Shown here in pieces: positions 49,753 to 59,170 of a stretch of 64,000 bases of DNA (positions are counted from its first letter, which is position 1; each line of letters opens with the position of its first letter). A program made the translations under genes and the position numbers. The notes under the pieces are model-generated. The model did no database searches. It was not told the DNA's origin and saw only the letters and a program-made list of their open reading frames with translations. Source of the DNA: Chitinimonas prasina (lineage in GTDB: Bacteria > Pseudomonadota > Gammaproteobacteria > Burkholderiales > Chitinimonadaceae); NCBI RefSeq assembly GCF_030160395.1, contig NZ_BSOG01000002.1:573280-637279 (forward strand). Reading direction: 5' to 3'.

Positions 49753-50049
49753 GTAGGAACTCTCCACAGGGCAAACAAGGCACCGACACGGCGCCGTAAA
49801 AATCGGAACCGGTGATTCTAGCGCAAACCGGGGTGCTACCCACATCCTATACAGTCATTGCATCAGCGCTGGTCATGAATTCAAGCCATGGATGGGCACT
49901 GGCTGGCCACGCGGGCGCGGGAGCAAACCTGGCGCAGGACCTCAGGGCCTGTTCAAAGTTAATTCGCCTCGTCACCTATCGGGAAAAGATCCTGAACCGG
50001 CTCACAGACTGGTAGGCTATTGCCTCCCGACTTCGCCTCCCCAAGCGCC
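49753..50049. other. Divergent intergenic region tyrS/anmK
   Basis: This 297-base gap contains the promoters of both flanking genes. I could not place them with confidence. It also contains one copy of a 15-base motif (49941-49955) repeated upstream of the chemotaxis receptor gene. Confidence 0.4.
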
Positions 50050-51150
50050 ATGCACACTCCCCAGCTTTATATCGGCCTGATGTCCGGCACCAGCCTGGAT
50101 GGTATTGACTGTGCCCTGGTGGACTACGCGGGCACCGCCCCCCGGTTGCTGCATGCCACGCTACAGCCGTTTGCGCCGGCCCTGCGAACCGCGTTGCTGG
50201 CCTTGCAAAGCCCACAGACGGATGAGCTGCACCAGGCTGCGCTGGCAGCCAACGCACTGGCGGACGCCTATGCGGCCGCGATCACCGATACCCTGGCCCA
50301 GGCCGATGTCGCGCCCGCGCAGGTGCGTGCCATCGGCATGCATGGCCAGACCATACGGCATAGGCCCGAGCTGGCCTACACGCTGCAGATAGGTAATGCT
50401 GCCCGATTGGCGGAGCAGACCGGCATTACGGTGGTCAGTGATTTCCGCAGCCGCGACGTCGCCGCCGGTGGCCAGGGTGCACCGCTGGTGCCCGCCTTCC
50501 ATCGTGGCTTGTTCGGCGCAGCTGCGCATCGTGCCATCGTCAACATAGGCGGTATCAGCAATGTCACCGATCTGCCCAGCCACGGCGAAGTGCGCGGTTG
50601 GGATACTGGTCCCGGCAATGTGCTGATGGATGGCTGGACGACCCGCCACCAGGGCTGGGCCTATGATGCCGATGGCGGCTGGGCCGCCACGGGCGCAGTC
50701 AATGACGTCTTGCTGGCGACCCTGCTGGCCCAGCCTTATCTGGCCCAGCATCCACCCAAGAGTACCGGGCGAGACCTGTTCCATCTACGTTGGCTGGATG
50801 CCGTCCTGGCCCAGCTACCGGCCATACCGCCACAGGATGTACAGGCCAGCCTGTTGGAATTTACAGCGCGCAGCATCGCTGATGAAATCAACCGACACGC
50901 GGCGCAAGCCAGTGAAGTCTATGTATGCGGCGGCGGCGCACGCAACAGCCTGCTGATGCGCAGGCTGGCCGCCTTGCTGGCCCCGCGCCGGTTGGACAGC
51001 ACGGAGGTGTTGGGCCTGCATCCTGACTGGGTTGAAGCAGTGGCCTTTGCCTGGCTGGCTAAGCAATGCCTGGCTGGGCAGCCGGGCAACCTGCCCGCCG
51101 TGACGGGTGCAGCAGGCCCCAGGGTACTGGGCGCCATCTACCCTGCATGA
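50050..51150 (+). CDS. anmK: Anhydro-N-acetylmuramic acid kinase
   Basis: This 366-residue kinase phosphorylates 1,6-anhydro-MurNAc during peptidoglycan recycling. It has the N-terminal signature YIGLMSGTSLDGIDCALVDY, the RSRDVAAGGQGAPLVPAFH segment, NIGGISNVTDL, and GWDTGPGNVLMDGW. The C-terminal EVYVCGGGARNSLLMRRL completes the acetate/sugar kinase fold. I use ATG 50050; a TTG 30 bases earlier is possible. Its end overlaps the end of the convergent DUF2061 gene by 13 bases. Confidence 0.94.
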   Translation: MHTPQLYIGLMSGTSLDGIDCALVDYAGTAPRLLHATLQPFAPALRTALLALQSPQTDELHQAALAANALADAYAAAITDTLAQADVAPAQVRAIGMHGQTIRHRPELAYTLQIGNAARLAEQTGITVVSDFRSRDVAAGGQGAPLVPAFHRGLFGAAAHRAIVNIGGISNVTDLPSHGEVRGWDTGPGNVLMDGWTTRHQGWAYDADGGWAATGAVNDVLLATLLAQPYLAQHPPKSTGRDLFHLRWLDAVLAQLPAIPPQDVQASLLEFTARSIADEINRHAAQASEVYVCGGGARNSLLMRRLAALLAPRRLDSTEVLGLHPDWVEAVAFAWLAKQCLAGQPGNLPAVTGAAGPRVLGAIYPA

Positions 51151-51359
51151 GCATGGCCGAAGTGCTGCACTGGCTTGGCGGCATCGGGCCCTCGGCCAAA
51201 TCTCAGCCAGGCCTTCTCGTGAAAATAGTAGGCCACGGTATTGACGGCGGGTTCCACCAAGGCAAGCGTGCTGCTGATACCTATGCTGCCCGTCAGCATA
51301 TAGGCCACGCTGAAGGCCACCCCAAAGTGGGTAGCGGCAAATGTCGCGGTCTTGGCCAT
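51138..51359 (-). CDS. DUF2061 small membrane protein
   Basis: This 73-residue protein has two hydrophobic segments and the DUF2061 pattern (KTATFAATHFGVAFSVAYMLTGSIGISSTLALVEPAVNTVAYYFHEKAW). Its function is unknown. The HEKAW motif and the C-terminal HFGHAHAG (His-rich) are features of the family. It overlaps anmK tail to tail by 13 bases, so each gene's last codons are read on both strands. Confidence 0.82.
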   Translation of the reverse strand: MAKTATFAATHFGVAFSVAYMLTGSIGISSTLALVEPAVNTVAYYFHEKAWLRFGRGPDAAKPVQHFGHAHAG

Positions 51360-51501
51360 GATGGACTCCTTGGAGCTACTGTGCTTAAGTTGATGGCCCT
51401 ATCATAGCGCCCTGCCACCACAAGAAAAAATCAAACGTTTCTCATGTAACGATAGCAATAACACTATCACCATCAAGCACAAACAGGCATTCTCATCAGG
51501 G

Positions 51502-53199
51502 CTAGATGACATAGTCCTGGCCATGGCTGGCCTTGAGTGCCTGCATGGCCGCATGGGTGGACAGATGCACCTGTCCGGACAGTTCGTCGAGAAAACCGCT
51601 CTGCTTGAGCTGATCCATCACCGGCCCCTTCACCACCGCAAAATGCAGCCTCACCCCCTGCTCCAGCAATACCCGGTTCAGCTCACGCAAACCTTGCAGC
51701 GCCGAGACATCGATGGCATTGACGGCCGACAGCACCAGCAGTAGCTCTCGTGTCCTGGGTCGCTGTCCCAGCATGGTCACCAGGCCGGCCCGCACGAAGC
51801 GGATATTGGCAAAGTACAGGCTTTCATCTATCCGCACCGCCAGTATCTCGGGCTCGGTTTCGACTTCGTAGCGCAGCACATTGCGGTAATGCTCGGTGCC
51901 GGCCACCCGCCCCAACACAGCCAGATGGGGTTGGCTGGTGCGCCAGATAAACAGCGCCAGCGACAAGCCGACGCCCAGCAGGATGGCATCGACCACCCCC
52001 AGCACCAGCACACCCAGCAAGGTCGCCAGATAGACCAAGGCATCGCGCCTGTCGTAACGCCATGCCAGCCTGAAGATGGACAGATCGATCATCTGCGAGA
52101 CTGCGACCACGATAGTGGCCGACAACACGGCCAGCGGCATGCTGGCGAACAGATCGGTAAACACCAGCAGGATCAGGGCTATCCAGGCTGCTGTCAGCAC
52201 CCCCGCCAACTGGGTACGGGCGCCTGCCAGCTCATTGGCGGCAGAGCGGCCAAAGCTGGCAGACACAGGAAAGCCCCCGGTCAGGCCAGCCGCCGTATTG
52301 GCAGCACCCAGCGCAAGCAGCTCCCTGTCCGGGTCCACGCTTTCGCGGCGCTTGAGTGCAAGGGACTGGGCAATCGAATAGCTATCGACAAAACCGACCA
52401 GAGCAATGGCCAGTATGGCCGGCACGATGGCGCCTGCGCTGGCGATATCCATGGCGGGCCACGCCAATGGCGGTAAACCGGCCGGCAACACACCCACAGA
52501 GCGCACAGGCAAAGCCAGCAGGCTACTGACGACGGCACCGGCCACAACCACCACGATGGGGAAAGCCTTGCCCCATAGATCGGCTGCCTGTGCACTCAGA
52601 CCCAGTTTCTGCAGGCAAGGCTTGATCCAGCGCCGGCCGGCCAGCAGCAAGACCAGCGCCGCCGCGGACAGCATCAGTGCTGGCAGATTGGTCTGCGGCA
52701 ATGCCCGTACCAGTTCGGTGGCAATCTGCCAGGCGGTAGCGCCATGGGCGCTGATGCCCAGCAGTTGCGGCAGCTGGCTCAGTACGATCAACAGCGCCGA
52801 GCCACTGACAAACCCCCCCACTACCGAGTGCGACAGAAAATTGGCGATAAAGCCGAAACGCAGCCAGGCCAGGCCCATGCGCAAGACACCGGACAGCAGT
52901 GCAACCATGCCCGCCAGCGCCATCCAGGTGGCACTGCCCGGTGCAGCCATACCTGCCAACGCCGTAGCGGTCATCAGCGAGGGCAAGGCAGCAGGCCCGA
53001 CCGATAGAGTGGCGCTGGAACCCAGCAAGGCATACACCACCACCGGGACGATACTGGCGTACAAGCCCGCCTGGGGTGGCAAGCCGGCCAACAGGGCGTA
53101 GGCCAGCCCCTGCGGAATCAACAGCACCAACAATGTCAGGCTGGCCAGCAGATCGTGAGGGAGATCGCCACGCCGATAATGTCTAAGCCAATCAGGCAT
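51502..53199 (-). CDS. SulP-family anion permease with STAS domain
   Basis: This 565-residue membrane protein has about 11-14 membrane segments. Near the N-terminus LPHDLLASLTLLVLLIPQGLAYALLAGLPPQAGLY is the SulP signature, with GAANTAAGLTGGFPVSASFGRSA in the middle. A cytoplasmic STAS domain follows (about 445-560), with IDVSALQGLRELNRVL. SulP proteins move sulfate, bicarbonate, or other anions. It sits 8 bases after the DUF6691 gene and so belongs to the BigR operon, which suggests it moves a sulfur oxyanion such as sulfate, sulfite or thiosulfate. Confidence 0.88.
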   Translation of the reverse strand: MPDWLRHYRRGDLPHDLLASLTLLVLLIPQGLAYALLAGLPPQAGLYASIVPVVVYALLGSSATLSVGPAALPSLMTATALAGMAAPGSATWMALAGMVALLSGVLRMGLAWLRFGFIANFLSHSVVGGFVSGSALLIVLSQLPQLLGISAHGATAWQIATELVRALPQTNLPALMLSAAALVLLLAGRRWIKPCLQKLGLSAQAADLWGKAFPIVVVVAGAVVSSLLALPVRSVGVLPAGLPPLAWPAMDIASAGAIVPAILAIALVGFVDSYSIAQSLALKRRESVDPDRELLALGAANTAAGLTGGFPVSASFGRSAANELAGARTQLAGVLTAAWIALILLVFTDLFASMPLAVLSATIVVAVSQMIDLSIFRLAWRYDRRDALVYLATLLGVLVLGVVDAILLGVGLSLALFIWRTSQPHLAVLGRVAGTEHYRNVLRYEVETEPEILAVRIDESLYFANIRFVRAGLVTMLGQRPRTRELLLVLSAVNAIDVSALQGLRELNRVLLEQGVRLHFAVVKGPVMDQLKQSGFLDELSGQVHLSTHAAMQALKASHGQDYVI

Positions 53200-53207
53200 G
53201 GCTGCAC

Positions 53208-53627
53208 TCAGGAGCGAGGTGGTGGCAGCAAGCTGTATAAGCCCATACCGGCCAGCATGGCGAGTACAAATGGCACGAAGGCTATCTCACCGGTCGCCAG
53301 GCCCAGTAGTGCCGGGCCAGGGCAAATACCTGCCAGCCCCCAGCCCAGACCAAACAAGGCAGCCCCCAGCAGCAGGCGGACATCCGGCTTGCCTGGCTTG
53401 GGTAGTTGCATGGGCAGGCCCAGCAGGCTGCGTTGGCGATGCCCTGCCCACGCCAGCAATCCCGTCGCGGCACAAATCCCGCCAACCATCACCAGGGCCA
53501 GGCTGGGGTCCCAAAGCCCGGCGATATCCAGAAAGCCAGATACCTTGGCTGGATTCGCCATCCCGGCCAGCAATAAGCCCAAGCCAAACAACAGCCCCAA
53601 GAAGCCCGCGGTCAGTGACGATTTCAT
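53208..53627 (-). CDS. YeeE/YedE-type membrane protein, second half (DUF6691)
   Basis: This 139-residue protein has about four membrane segments and the DUF6691/YeeE-type pattern (AGFLGLLFGLGLLLAGMANPAKVSGFLDIAG, and LFGLGWGLAGICPGPALLGL). The Cys in GICPGP matches the conserved thiol in this family of sulfur-compound transporters. The start ATG 53627 has GGGAG six bases upstream and overlaps closely with the end of the preceding gene. Together with that gene it makes a two-part transporter, probably for thiosulfate or a related sulfur species. Confidence 0.85.
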   Translation of the reverse strand: MKSSLTAGFLGLLFGLGLLLAGMANPAKVSGFLDIAGLWDPSLALVMVGGICAATGLLAWAGHRQRSLLGLPMQLPKPGKPDVRLLLGAALFGLGWGLAGICPGPALLGLATGEIAFVPFVLAMLAGMGLYSLLPPPRS

Positions 53628-53628
53628 C

Positions 53629-54066
53629 TTAAGCTCCCAATACATGACGCATGATGTACACAGTCACCACAGCAACCAGCATGAAGGTCATGGTGGCTAT
53701 CAGCGAGCGCAGGGTTCCTCGCGCCAGGCCGCAGACACCGTGGCCGCTGGTGCATCCCGACCCCAGGCGTGTACCGAACCCCACCAGCAGGCCGGCAAGC
53801 ACCAAGGTGACAGGGCCTGCTGCCACCTGGATATCAGGCAGGCGCCAGCCCAATTGCCATACCAGCGGGGCCACCAGCAGACCCACTATAAAGCTCAGGC
53901 GCCAGGCCCGGTCGCCCTGACCACCTCGGTTCAACAGCCCACCCACGATACCGGAGACGCCCATGATACGTCCCAGCAGCAGCGCAAAACCGCCCGCAGC
54001 CAGGCCTATCAGCACGCCCCCAGACAATGACGCCAGCGGTGTGAAGTGCAAGGTATCAAGCTGCAT
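53629..54066 (-). CDS. YeeE/YedE-type membrane protein, first half
   Basis: This 145-residue protein has about four membrane segments and the motif [26 protein letters not shown], with two conserved cysteines, typical of the YeeE/YedE sulfur-transport family. It overlaps the repressor gene by 11 bases, so the two are coupled. Together with the next gene it resembles the split YeeE pair found beside persulfide-sensing regulators in other proteobacteria. Confidence 0.87.
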   Translation of the reverse strand: MQLDTLHFTPLASLSGGVLIGLAAGGFALLLGRIMGVSGIVGGLLNRGGQGDRAWRLSFIVGLLVAPLVWQLGWRLPDIQVAAGPVTLVLAGLLVGFGTRLGSGCTSGHGVCGLARGTLRSLIATMTFMLVAVVTVYIMRHVLGA

Positions 54067-54388
54067 GCGTAGTCTCCTTCTGATTTGGCGGACAGTACAG
54101 TTCGTACATCAATCCCAGCACCCGGCTGACTTCGTCACTGGCCAGGCTGTAGTAGATAAATTTTCCTTCACGGCGGGTGCTGACCAGCTGCTCGTTACGG
54201 AGCACACCCAGTTGCTGGCTCAAGGTAGGCTGGCGTATACCGGTCATGGATTCGAGTTCAGACACGGTTTTCTCCCCATCCACCAATTGGCAGAGCAGCA
54301 GCAAGCGATCTTCATTGGCCAGCGCCTTGAGCAGCGCGGCGGCCTGGCCTGCCGCGCCACGCAAGCCTTCCAGCTGTTCTGGTGTCAT
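54056..54388 (-). CDS. BigR/SqrR-type persulfide-responsive ArsR repressor
   Basis: This 110-residue winged-helix ArsR/SmtB protein has a DNA-recognition helix at about 53-66 ([17 protein letters not shown]). Cys33 and Cys99 are the only cysteines and are 66 residues apart, the spacing of Cys42 and Cys108 in BigR, where they form a tetrasulfide or disulfide on reaction with persulfide and release DNA. It lacks the metal-binding pattern of ArsR proper. It is the first gene of the leftward operon and divergent from the persulfide dioxygenase-like gene, so it probably represses both. Confidence 0.88.
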   Translation of the reverse strand: MTPEQLEGLRGAAGQAAALLKALANEDRLLLLCQLVDGEKTVSELESMTGIRQPTLSQQLGVLRNEQLVSTRREGKFIYYSLASDEVSRVLGLMYELYCPPNQKETTHAA

Positions 54389-54476
54389 TGTTTCAACCTC
54401 TCATGACAGACTTGATAGTTGACACATTATACGTTTTTACATTATGTTTTCAAGCATATTGATTAGGAGCATACCC
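54389..54476. promoter_or_regulatory. Overlapping divergent promoters of the BigR locus
   Basis: Rightward: TTGACA (54419-54424), 18 bases, TATGTT (54443-54448). Leftward: TTGAAA (54448-54453), 16 bases, TATAAT (54426-54431). The two promoters overlap, so one bound repressor could close both. The AT-rich stretch contains ACATTAT twice (54424-54430 and 54439-54445), a candidate operator element. Confidence 0.65.
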
Positions 54477-55346
54477 ATGCATCCCGCCAACGCCCAGATT
54501 CAAGCCTTCCATGAGCCTGTCACCGGCACCATCAGCTACGTGGTGTATGACCATCACGGCGGCCATGCGGCCATCATCGACCCCGTACTGGACTACGACC
54601 CCAAGGCTGGCCGTACCAGCACCCGCAATGCCGATCAACTGATTGCATTTCTGCACGCGCAGCAACTGACGCTGGAGTGGATACTGGAAACCCATGCCCA
54701 CGCCGACCATCTGTCAGCGGCGGCCTATCTGAAACAGCGTTGTGGCGGCACCGTGGCCATCGGTGAGCATATACGGCAGGTGCAGGCCATTTTTTCCGGC
54801 ATCTTCCATTTCGAGTCCAGCTTCAAGGCCGATGGCAGTCAATTCGACCGCCTGTTCCGTGACGGCGAAACCTTCCAGATTGGAACACTGTCCGCCCAGG
54901 CCCTGTTTGTACCGGGCCATACGCCGGCAGATATGGCTTATCTGGTCGGTGATGCCGTTTTCGTGGGCGACACCCTGTTCATGCCGGACTTGGGTACCGC
55001 AAGGTGTGACTTTCCGGGCGGCAATGCCGCCACGCTGTATCAATCCGCACAGCGATTGCTATCCCTGCCCAACAGCACCCGCCTGTTCATGTGCCACGAC
55101 TATCCGCCTGCATCGCGCAAAGTGCAGTGGGAAACCACCGTGGCCGAGCAGCGCGCCGCCAATATCCATATCCGGCAAGGCATCAGCCAGGATGAATTCG
55201 TCGCCTTGCGCGAAGCCCGTGACCGCACGCTGGACATGCCCAATCTGCTGCTGCCATCGGTACAGATCAATATCCGGGCGGGCGAGATGCCCCCCTTAGA
55301 AGATGACGGCCACCGTTATTTGCGCATTCCCTTGAACCGGCTCTGA
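54477..55346 (+). CDS. Persulfide dioxygenase-like metallo-beta-lactamase-fold hydrolase (BLH/ETHE1 type)
   Basis: This 289-residue protein has the metallo-beta-lactamase motif ETHAHADHLSAA (HxHxDH), the second His in VPGHTPADMAYL, and GDTLFMPDLGTARCDFPGG. This is the BLH/ETHE1 pattern, which in BigR operons encodes an enzyme that oxidises persulfide (glutathione or similar) to sulfite with O2. AGGAGC seven bases upstream sets ATG 54477; a longer in-frame start at 54444 is unlikely. The divergent position next to BigR supports a role in sulfide detoxification. Confidence 0.88.
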   Translation: MHPANAQIQAFHEPVTGTISYVVYDHHGGHAAIIDPVLDYDPKAGRTSTRNADQLIAFLHAQQLTLEWILETHAHADHLSAAAYLKQRCGGTVAIGEHIRQVQAIFSGIFHFESSFKADGSQFDRLFRDGETFQIGTLSAQALFVPGHTPADMAYLVGDAVFVGDTLFMPDLGTARCDFPGGNAATLYQSAQRLLSLPNSTRLFMCHDYPPASRKVQWETTVAEQRAANIHIRQGISQDEFVALREARDRTLDMPNLLLPSVQINIRAGEMPPLEDDGHRYLRIPLNRL

Positions 55347-55505
55347 CCAAGTTCAAAACAGGCGACAATATATCTTAGCCCCAAGCCCTTTCTGTGGCAT
55401 GACGGACCAGTACAAGTGCTATACCGACTCAGAGCCTGTTCACGACCATTTCAATACTGGTGAATAATCGTGGCTATGCCCTTAGCCCTTGCCTAAAGGA
55501 TCGTT

Positions 55506-57551
55506 ATGCCAGCAGCACTCAGCTTCCGCACCAAGATACTGATCGTGGCCCTGCTCTGCGCCACACTTGCACTGGCTGCCGTTGTAACGGCGGTATCAAT
55601 GCAAACCCGCTCGCTGTCGCGCCAGCAAGCTTACGACAGTGCCCGCTCCCTGGCGGAATACTATGCTGGCTATGCCAGTGCCGTCTTTGGTGCGCCAGCC
55701 AATACAGCGCGCGATATGGCCGGGGTATTCGCCGGTTTCAAGAAGCATGGCCCGCCTGACCGCAAAGTGATGGACGGCATGCTGGAGGCCACTTTTCAGC
55801 GGCAGGAGAAGCTCTACGACCTCTGGGTAATATTCGAGCCCAATGCCCTCGATGGGCGCGATGCTGAGTTCACGAAAAACAAGCTCTACTACGCCAGCGG
55901 TGCCTATACTCCCTGGCTGCTGCGTCCAGACGCCAAGCAACCTAGCACCACCAAATTCTTCGAGTACGACCATGCCGAGAAGGAGATGACGCCGGAGGAA
56001 CAGAAAAAGTGGGACATGGACTACTTCGGCCAGCCCTATTACATCGAACCCAAGAACACCAAGCGTGATACCGCCGTAGAGCCCTACCTGGATACTGACA
56101 CCAATGTACTGATGATGTCTTACGTGGCACCTGTGCTTGCTGATGGCCAATTTATTGGTGTCATTGGCTCTGACGTACCCATGCGTGACCTGCAAGCCAC
56201 CTTGAATGCCCAGAAGCCGTATGAAACCGGCTTTCTTAGTCTGATCAGCCATGCCGGCGTGTATGCCAGCCACCCCGATGCCAGCCGCATCAACAAGCCC
56301 TTCGACCCACAGGAAATTCCCAAGGATGCCTTTGAGGCCGCACGCGCCGGCAAAGCCATCGTGGTAGAACAGGACGAATATGCTCGTTTCCTGGTACCTG
56401 TCGCCATCGGCAGCAGCGCCACGCAGTGGGTGCTGGCAGTCAATATCCCGATTGCCCGTATCATGGCCCCAACCAACCAAATGCTGATGGTCAATATCGT
56501 CATCGGTGCCGTGGCATTGGTGTTGCTGGCCATCGTGCTGGGTATCGCCATCGGCAAAGTAGCCCAACCGCTGGCACGCCTGCGCGATGCCATGCGTGAA
56601 CTGGCGGGCGGCGAAGCCGATCTGACCCGGCGCTTGCAGGTAGCCAGCCAAGACGAGATCGGCCAGACCTCGCAAGCCTTCAACCGCTTTATAGACAGCC
56701 TTGCAGACATCGTAAGGGCAGTAAAAGACAACGCCGTCGATCTCAATGGCCGTATCAATGAGCTGGCAGGGCATACCCGACATATATCAGACAGCTCGGC
56801 GCAGCAATCGTCGGCTGCGGCTTCGTCGGCCGCATCGCTGGAAGAGATGTCCACCAGCATCAGCCTGATCGCCCAGAATGCCAGCGATGCTGGCAAGACC
56901 AGCGAACAGGCTGAACGCGATGCATTGAATGCGGTGGAAGAGGTAAAACAGACCGCCGCCGAGATTAGCAAGGTGGACCAGGCGGTCAGACAGCAGGCCT
57001 CGACCATGGCGCAACTGGCGCAACGCGCCCAGGCCGTGAGCAGTGTGGTCGCCACCATACGCGAGGTAGCCGATCAGACTAATCTGCTGGCACTCAATGC
57101 CGCCATTGAGGCCGCCCGCGCAGGCGAACAGGGGCGCGGGTTTGCCGTGGTAGCTGACGAGGTACGCAAACTGGCAGAGCGCACCGCCGCCGCTACGCTG
57201 GAGATCAGCCAGACCATCAGCAGCATCCAGCAGGAGACTGACATGGCCGTCAGCGGCATAGGCACGACACTCGGCCAGGTCGAAGCAGGAGTGACACGCT
57301 CGCGCAGCGCAGCCGAGCAAATAGCCGGTATCGCAGATACGACACGCATCACCGCCATGGGTATGCGCGACATCGCCGTTGCCACCCGCGAGCAATCCGA
57401 AGCCTCTAACCTGATGGCCAACAATGTGGAGCAGATCACCTCGGCCATTGCCCAGAATGATGTCGCCCTCCAGCAAGCCTCCAATACCAGCCAGCAGATT
57501 GCCAGCCTGGCAGCAGAGCTGGAATCACTGGTACAGCGTTTCCGTACCTGA
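55506..57551 (+). CDS. Methyl-accepting chemotaxis protein with Cache domain
   Basis: This 681-residue membrane receptor has an N-terminal membrane helix, a periplasmic double-Cache ligand-binding region (about 40-310, [28 protein letters not shown]), a second membrane helix (about 320-345), HAMP (about 345-400), and the cytoplasmic methyl-accepting domain with the hairpin tip [43 protein letters not shown]. The ligand is unknown; Cache domains often sense amino acids or small organic acids. No che gene is adjacent. The gene is monocistronic. Confidence 0.93.
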   Translation: MPAALSFRTKILIVALLCATLALAAVVTAVSMQTRSLSRQQAYDSARSLAEYYAGYASAVFGAPANTARDMAGVFAGFKKHGPPDRKVMDGMLEATFQRQEKLYDLWVIFEPNALDGRDAEFTKNKLYYASGAYTPWLLRPDAKQPSTTKFFEYDHAEKEMTPEEQKKWDMDYFGQPYYIEPKNTKRDTAVEPYLDTDTNVLMMSYVAPVLADGQFIGVIGSDVPMRDLQATLNAQKPYETGFLSLISHAGVYASHPDASRINKPFDPQEIPKDAFEAARAGKAIVVEQDEYARFLVPVAIGSSATQWVLAVNIPIARIMAPTNQMLMVNIVIGAVALVLLAIVLGIAIGKVAQPLARLRDAMRELAGGEADLTRRLQVASQDEIGQTSQAFNRFIDSLADIVRAVKDNAVDLNGRINELAGHTRHISDSSAQQSSAAASSAASLEEMSTSISLIAQNASDAGKTSEQAERDALNAVEEVKQTAAEISKVDQAVRQQASTMAQLAQRAQAVSSVVATIREVADQTNLLALNAAIEAARAGEQGRGFAVVADEVRKLAERTAAATLEISQTISSIQQETDMAVSGIGTTLGQVEAGVTRSRSAAEQIAGIADTTRITAMGMRDIAVATREQSEASNLMANNVEQITSAIAQNDVALQQASNTSQQIASLAAELESLVQRFRT

Positions 57552-57558
57552 AAACAGC

Positions 57559-57581
57559 AAGGCCGCCCTTTTGGGCGGCCT
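57559..57581 (+). terminator. Terminator after the chemotaxis receptor gene
   Basis: AGGCCGCCC pairs with GGGCGGCCT around TTTT, 7 bases after the stop. The following TGTCTGTGCTTTT is only moderately U-rich. Confidence 0.7.
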
Positions 57582-57657
57582 GTCTGTGCTTTTACCTGTG
57601 CCTGCGGCAAGTGACTGTAACTATGGTCAGCGCATAGGGGTCTATTCGCTACCTACC

Positions 57658-57987
57658 CTAGCGCCAGCGTATCCACGCATGCCAGAAGACCGGTGGGCGG
57701 CTGGCCCAGTCGTTCATGCGCTCCTGCTTGCGCACCTCATCCAGTTGGGTCTGCTGCATATAGTCCAGCACCGGATCAGGCAATCCCTGCTTGCTCAGGC
57801 GGACGATATCGCTGGCTGTCAACTGATAGCTGGAGCGGCTCTCCCGCATCATGGCGATGATGGCATCGGCGCTAACGCCCTCACGGCTCAGCTTGAGTGC
57901 CTCATCCACCGAAACCTGCGGCGGTAGCGTGGCGCAGGCCGAGAGCAACAAGGCACCCGCCAGCCAAACATAAGTCAGACGACGCAT
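57658..57987 (-). CDS. Small lipoprotein of unknown function
   Basis: This 109-residue lipoprotein has a signal peptide ending in LLLSAC. Its mature part has VDEALKLSREGVSADAIIAMMRESRSSYQLTASDIVRLSKQGLPDPVLDYM, a pattern of repeated short helices that recurs in small bacterial lipoproteins of unknown role. I use ATG 57987, since a longer reading adds an improbable extension before the signal peptide. It lies beyond the chemotaxis receptor on the other strand. Confidence 0.7.
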   Translation of the reverse strand: MRRLTYVWLAGALLLSACATLPPQVSVDEALKLSREGVSADAIIAMMRESRSSYQLTASDIVRLSKQGLPDPVLDYMQQTQLDEVRKQERMNDWASRPPVFWHAWIRWR

Positions 57988-58092
57988 GATGTATCTCCCA
58001 GTACAGAACACTATCCAGACGAACAGGCCGCCCACGGCCTATCCTCGTCCTAACGTCTGCGTTATAGACCATGCACAAGCCGGAAAGTGCCA

Positions 58093-58656
58093 TCAGCCCT
58101 TGAGGGCCAACGCCAGGTGGATCAAACGGGTAGCCAGTTGATCCACCTGCCCGCGTTGCCGCTCGTTGACCAGGCTGCCATCCTCTGCAAACGCCTCATG
58201 CGCGCGGCTGACAGCCAGCGTTTGCGGCAGCGTGGTTACACCCAGGGTGTGCAGGATGTCGCGCAGGTGGTTCAGCCCACGCAGGCCACCCAGCGCCCCT
58301 GGCGAAGCCGCCGTCAGCAAGGCGGCCTTGCCTTGCAGCGTGGCACCGCCATCGATGCGCGATAGCCAGTCCAGTGTGTTCTTCATCAGGGCCGAAATCG
58401 ACGCATTGTTCTCCGGCGAAGCCAGTGCCAAGCCATCGTGTTGCGCCAGCAGCGCGTTCAATCGCCTGGCGGCTTCGGGGGGACCGTTATCCGCCTCCCA
58501 GTCGCCGTGATACAGCGGCATTTCATAGTCGGCCAGATCAATCAAGGTAGCCTCGCCACCTGCCGCAAGAATCGATGCCGACAGAACAGCAGCCAGTCGC
58601 TTGTTTAGTGAGGCCCGCCGGGCGCTGCCGGCAAAAACCAGTATGCGTGCACTCAT
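58093..58656 (-). CDS. NADPH-dependent FMN reductase family protein
   Basis: This 187-residue flavodoxin-like protein opens with ILVFAGSARRASLNKRLA (phosphate loop of FMN) and has DLADYEMPLYHGDWEADNGPP and ASPENNASISALMKNTLDWLSR. These match the NADPH-FMN/quinone/chromate reductase group. It would reduce quinones or azo compounds with NAD(P)H and FMN. ATG 58656 is the start; longer readings enter the gene upstream. It lies 20 bases after the OsmC gene and probably forms an operon with it. Confidence 0.85.
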   Translation of the reverse strand: MSARILVFAGSARRASLNKRLAAVLSASILAAGGEATLIDLADYEMPLYHGDWEADNGPPEAARRLNALLAQHDGLALASPENNASISALMKNTLDWLSRIDGGATLQGKAALLTAASPGALGGLRGLNHLRDILHTLGVTTLPQTLAVSRAHEAFAEDGSLVNERQRGQVDQLATRLIHLALALKG

Positions 58657-58676
58657 CACCTTCTCCTTTGCCGCCG

Positions 58677-59060
58677 TCATTGCGCCTGGGTCATGATCTC
58701 GAAGCGGCCAGACAGCGTCTTGTGTACCGGACACTTGCCGGCTATCTCGGTCAGCCGGGCACGCTCCTGCTCGGTCAGGTCGCCTATGAACTGCAACTGT
58801 CGCTCCATCTGGTAAACACCGCCCTCTTCCTTGTGGCGGATAGTCACCACCACGTCCTTCAGTGCCATACCCTTGCGCTCAGCGTACATACGCACGGTAA
58901 TGGCAGTACATGCGGCCAGAGCCGCATCCAGCAGTTGATGTGGGTCGGGTGCTGTCACCTCACCCTGTGCGCCGTCCGCATCGGCCAGCCAGTGGGCCTG
59001 GTCTGCTACCAACTGTGTCAGATAATGGCCTTGCTCGGCCTTGCTTGCTACGACGGTCAT
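58677..59060 (-). CDS. OsmC-family peroxide-related protein
   Basis: This 127-residue protein has the OsmC fold with two cysteines, C51 (LAACTAITVRMYAERKG) and C110 (IAGKCPVHKTL), both expected for the thiol peroxidase site. It is a little shorter than usual. It would reduce organic hydroperoxides or bind thiol-reactive species. It precedes the FMN reductase gene, so both could respond to oxidative or electrophile stress. Confidence 0.85.
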   Translation of the reverse strand: MTVVASKAEQGHYLTQLVADQAHWLADADGAQGEVTAPDPHQLLDAALAACTAITVRMYAERKGMALKDVVVTIRHKEEGGVYQMERQLQFIGDLTEQERARLTEIAGKCPVHKTLSGRFEIMTQAQ

Positions 59061-59170
59061 CTTTTTCTCTCCTGAACTTTGTTTCTACTATCCAGCCTAC
59101 ACCCGGGCCGGCAATACCCGCAGCTTCCATGCCATCCCAGGCGCGAGCATGGCGTTTCCTTAGCGTCAGC

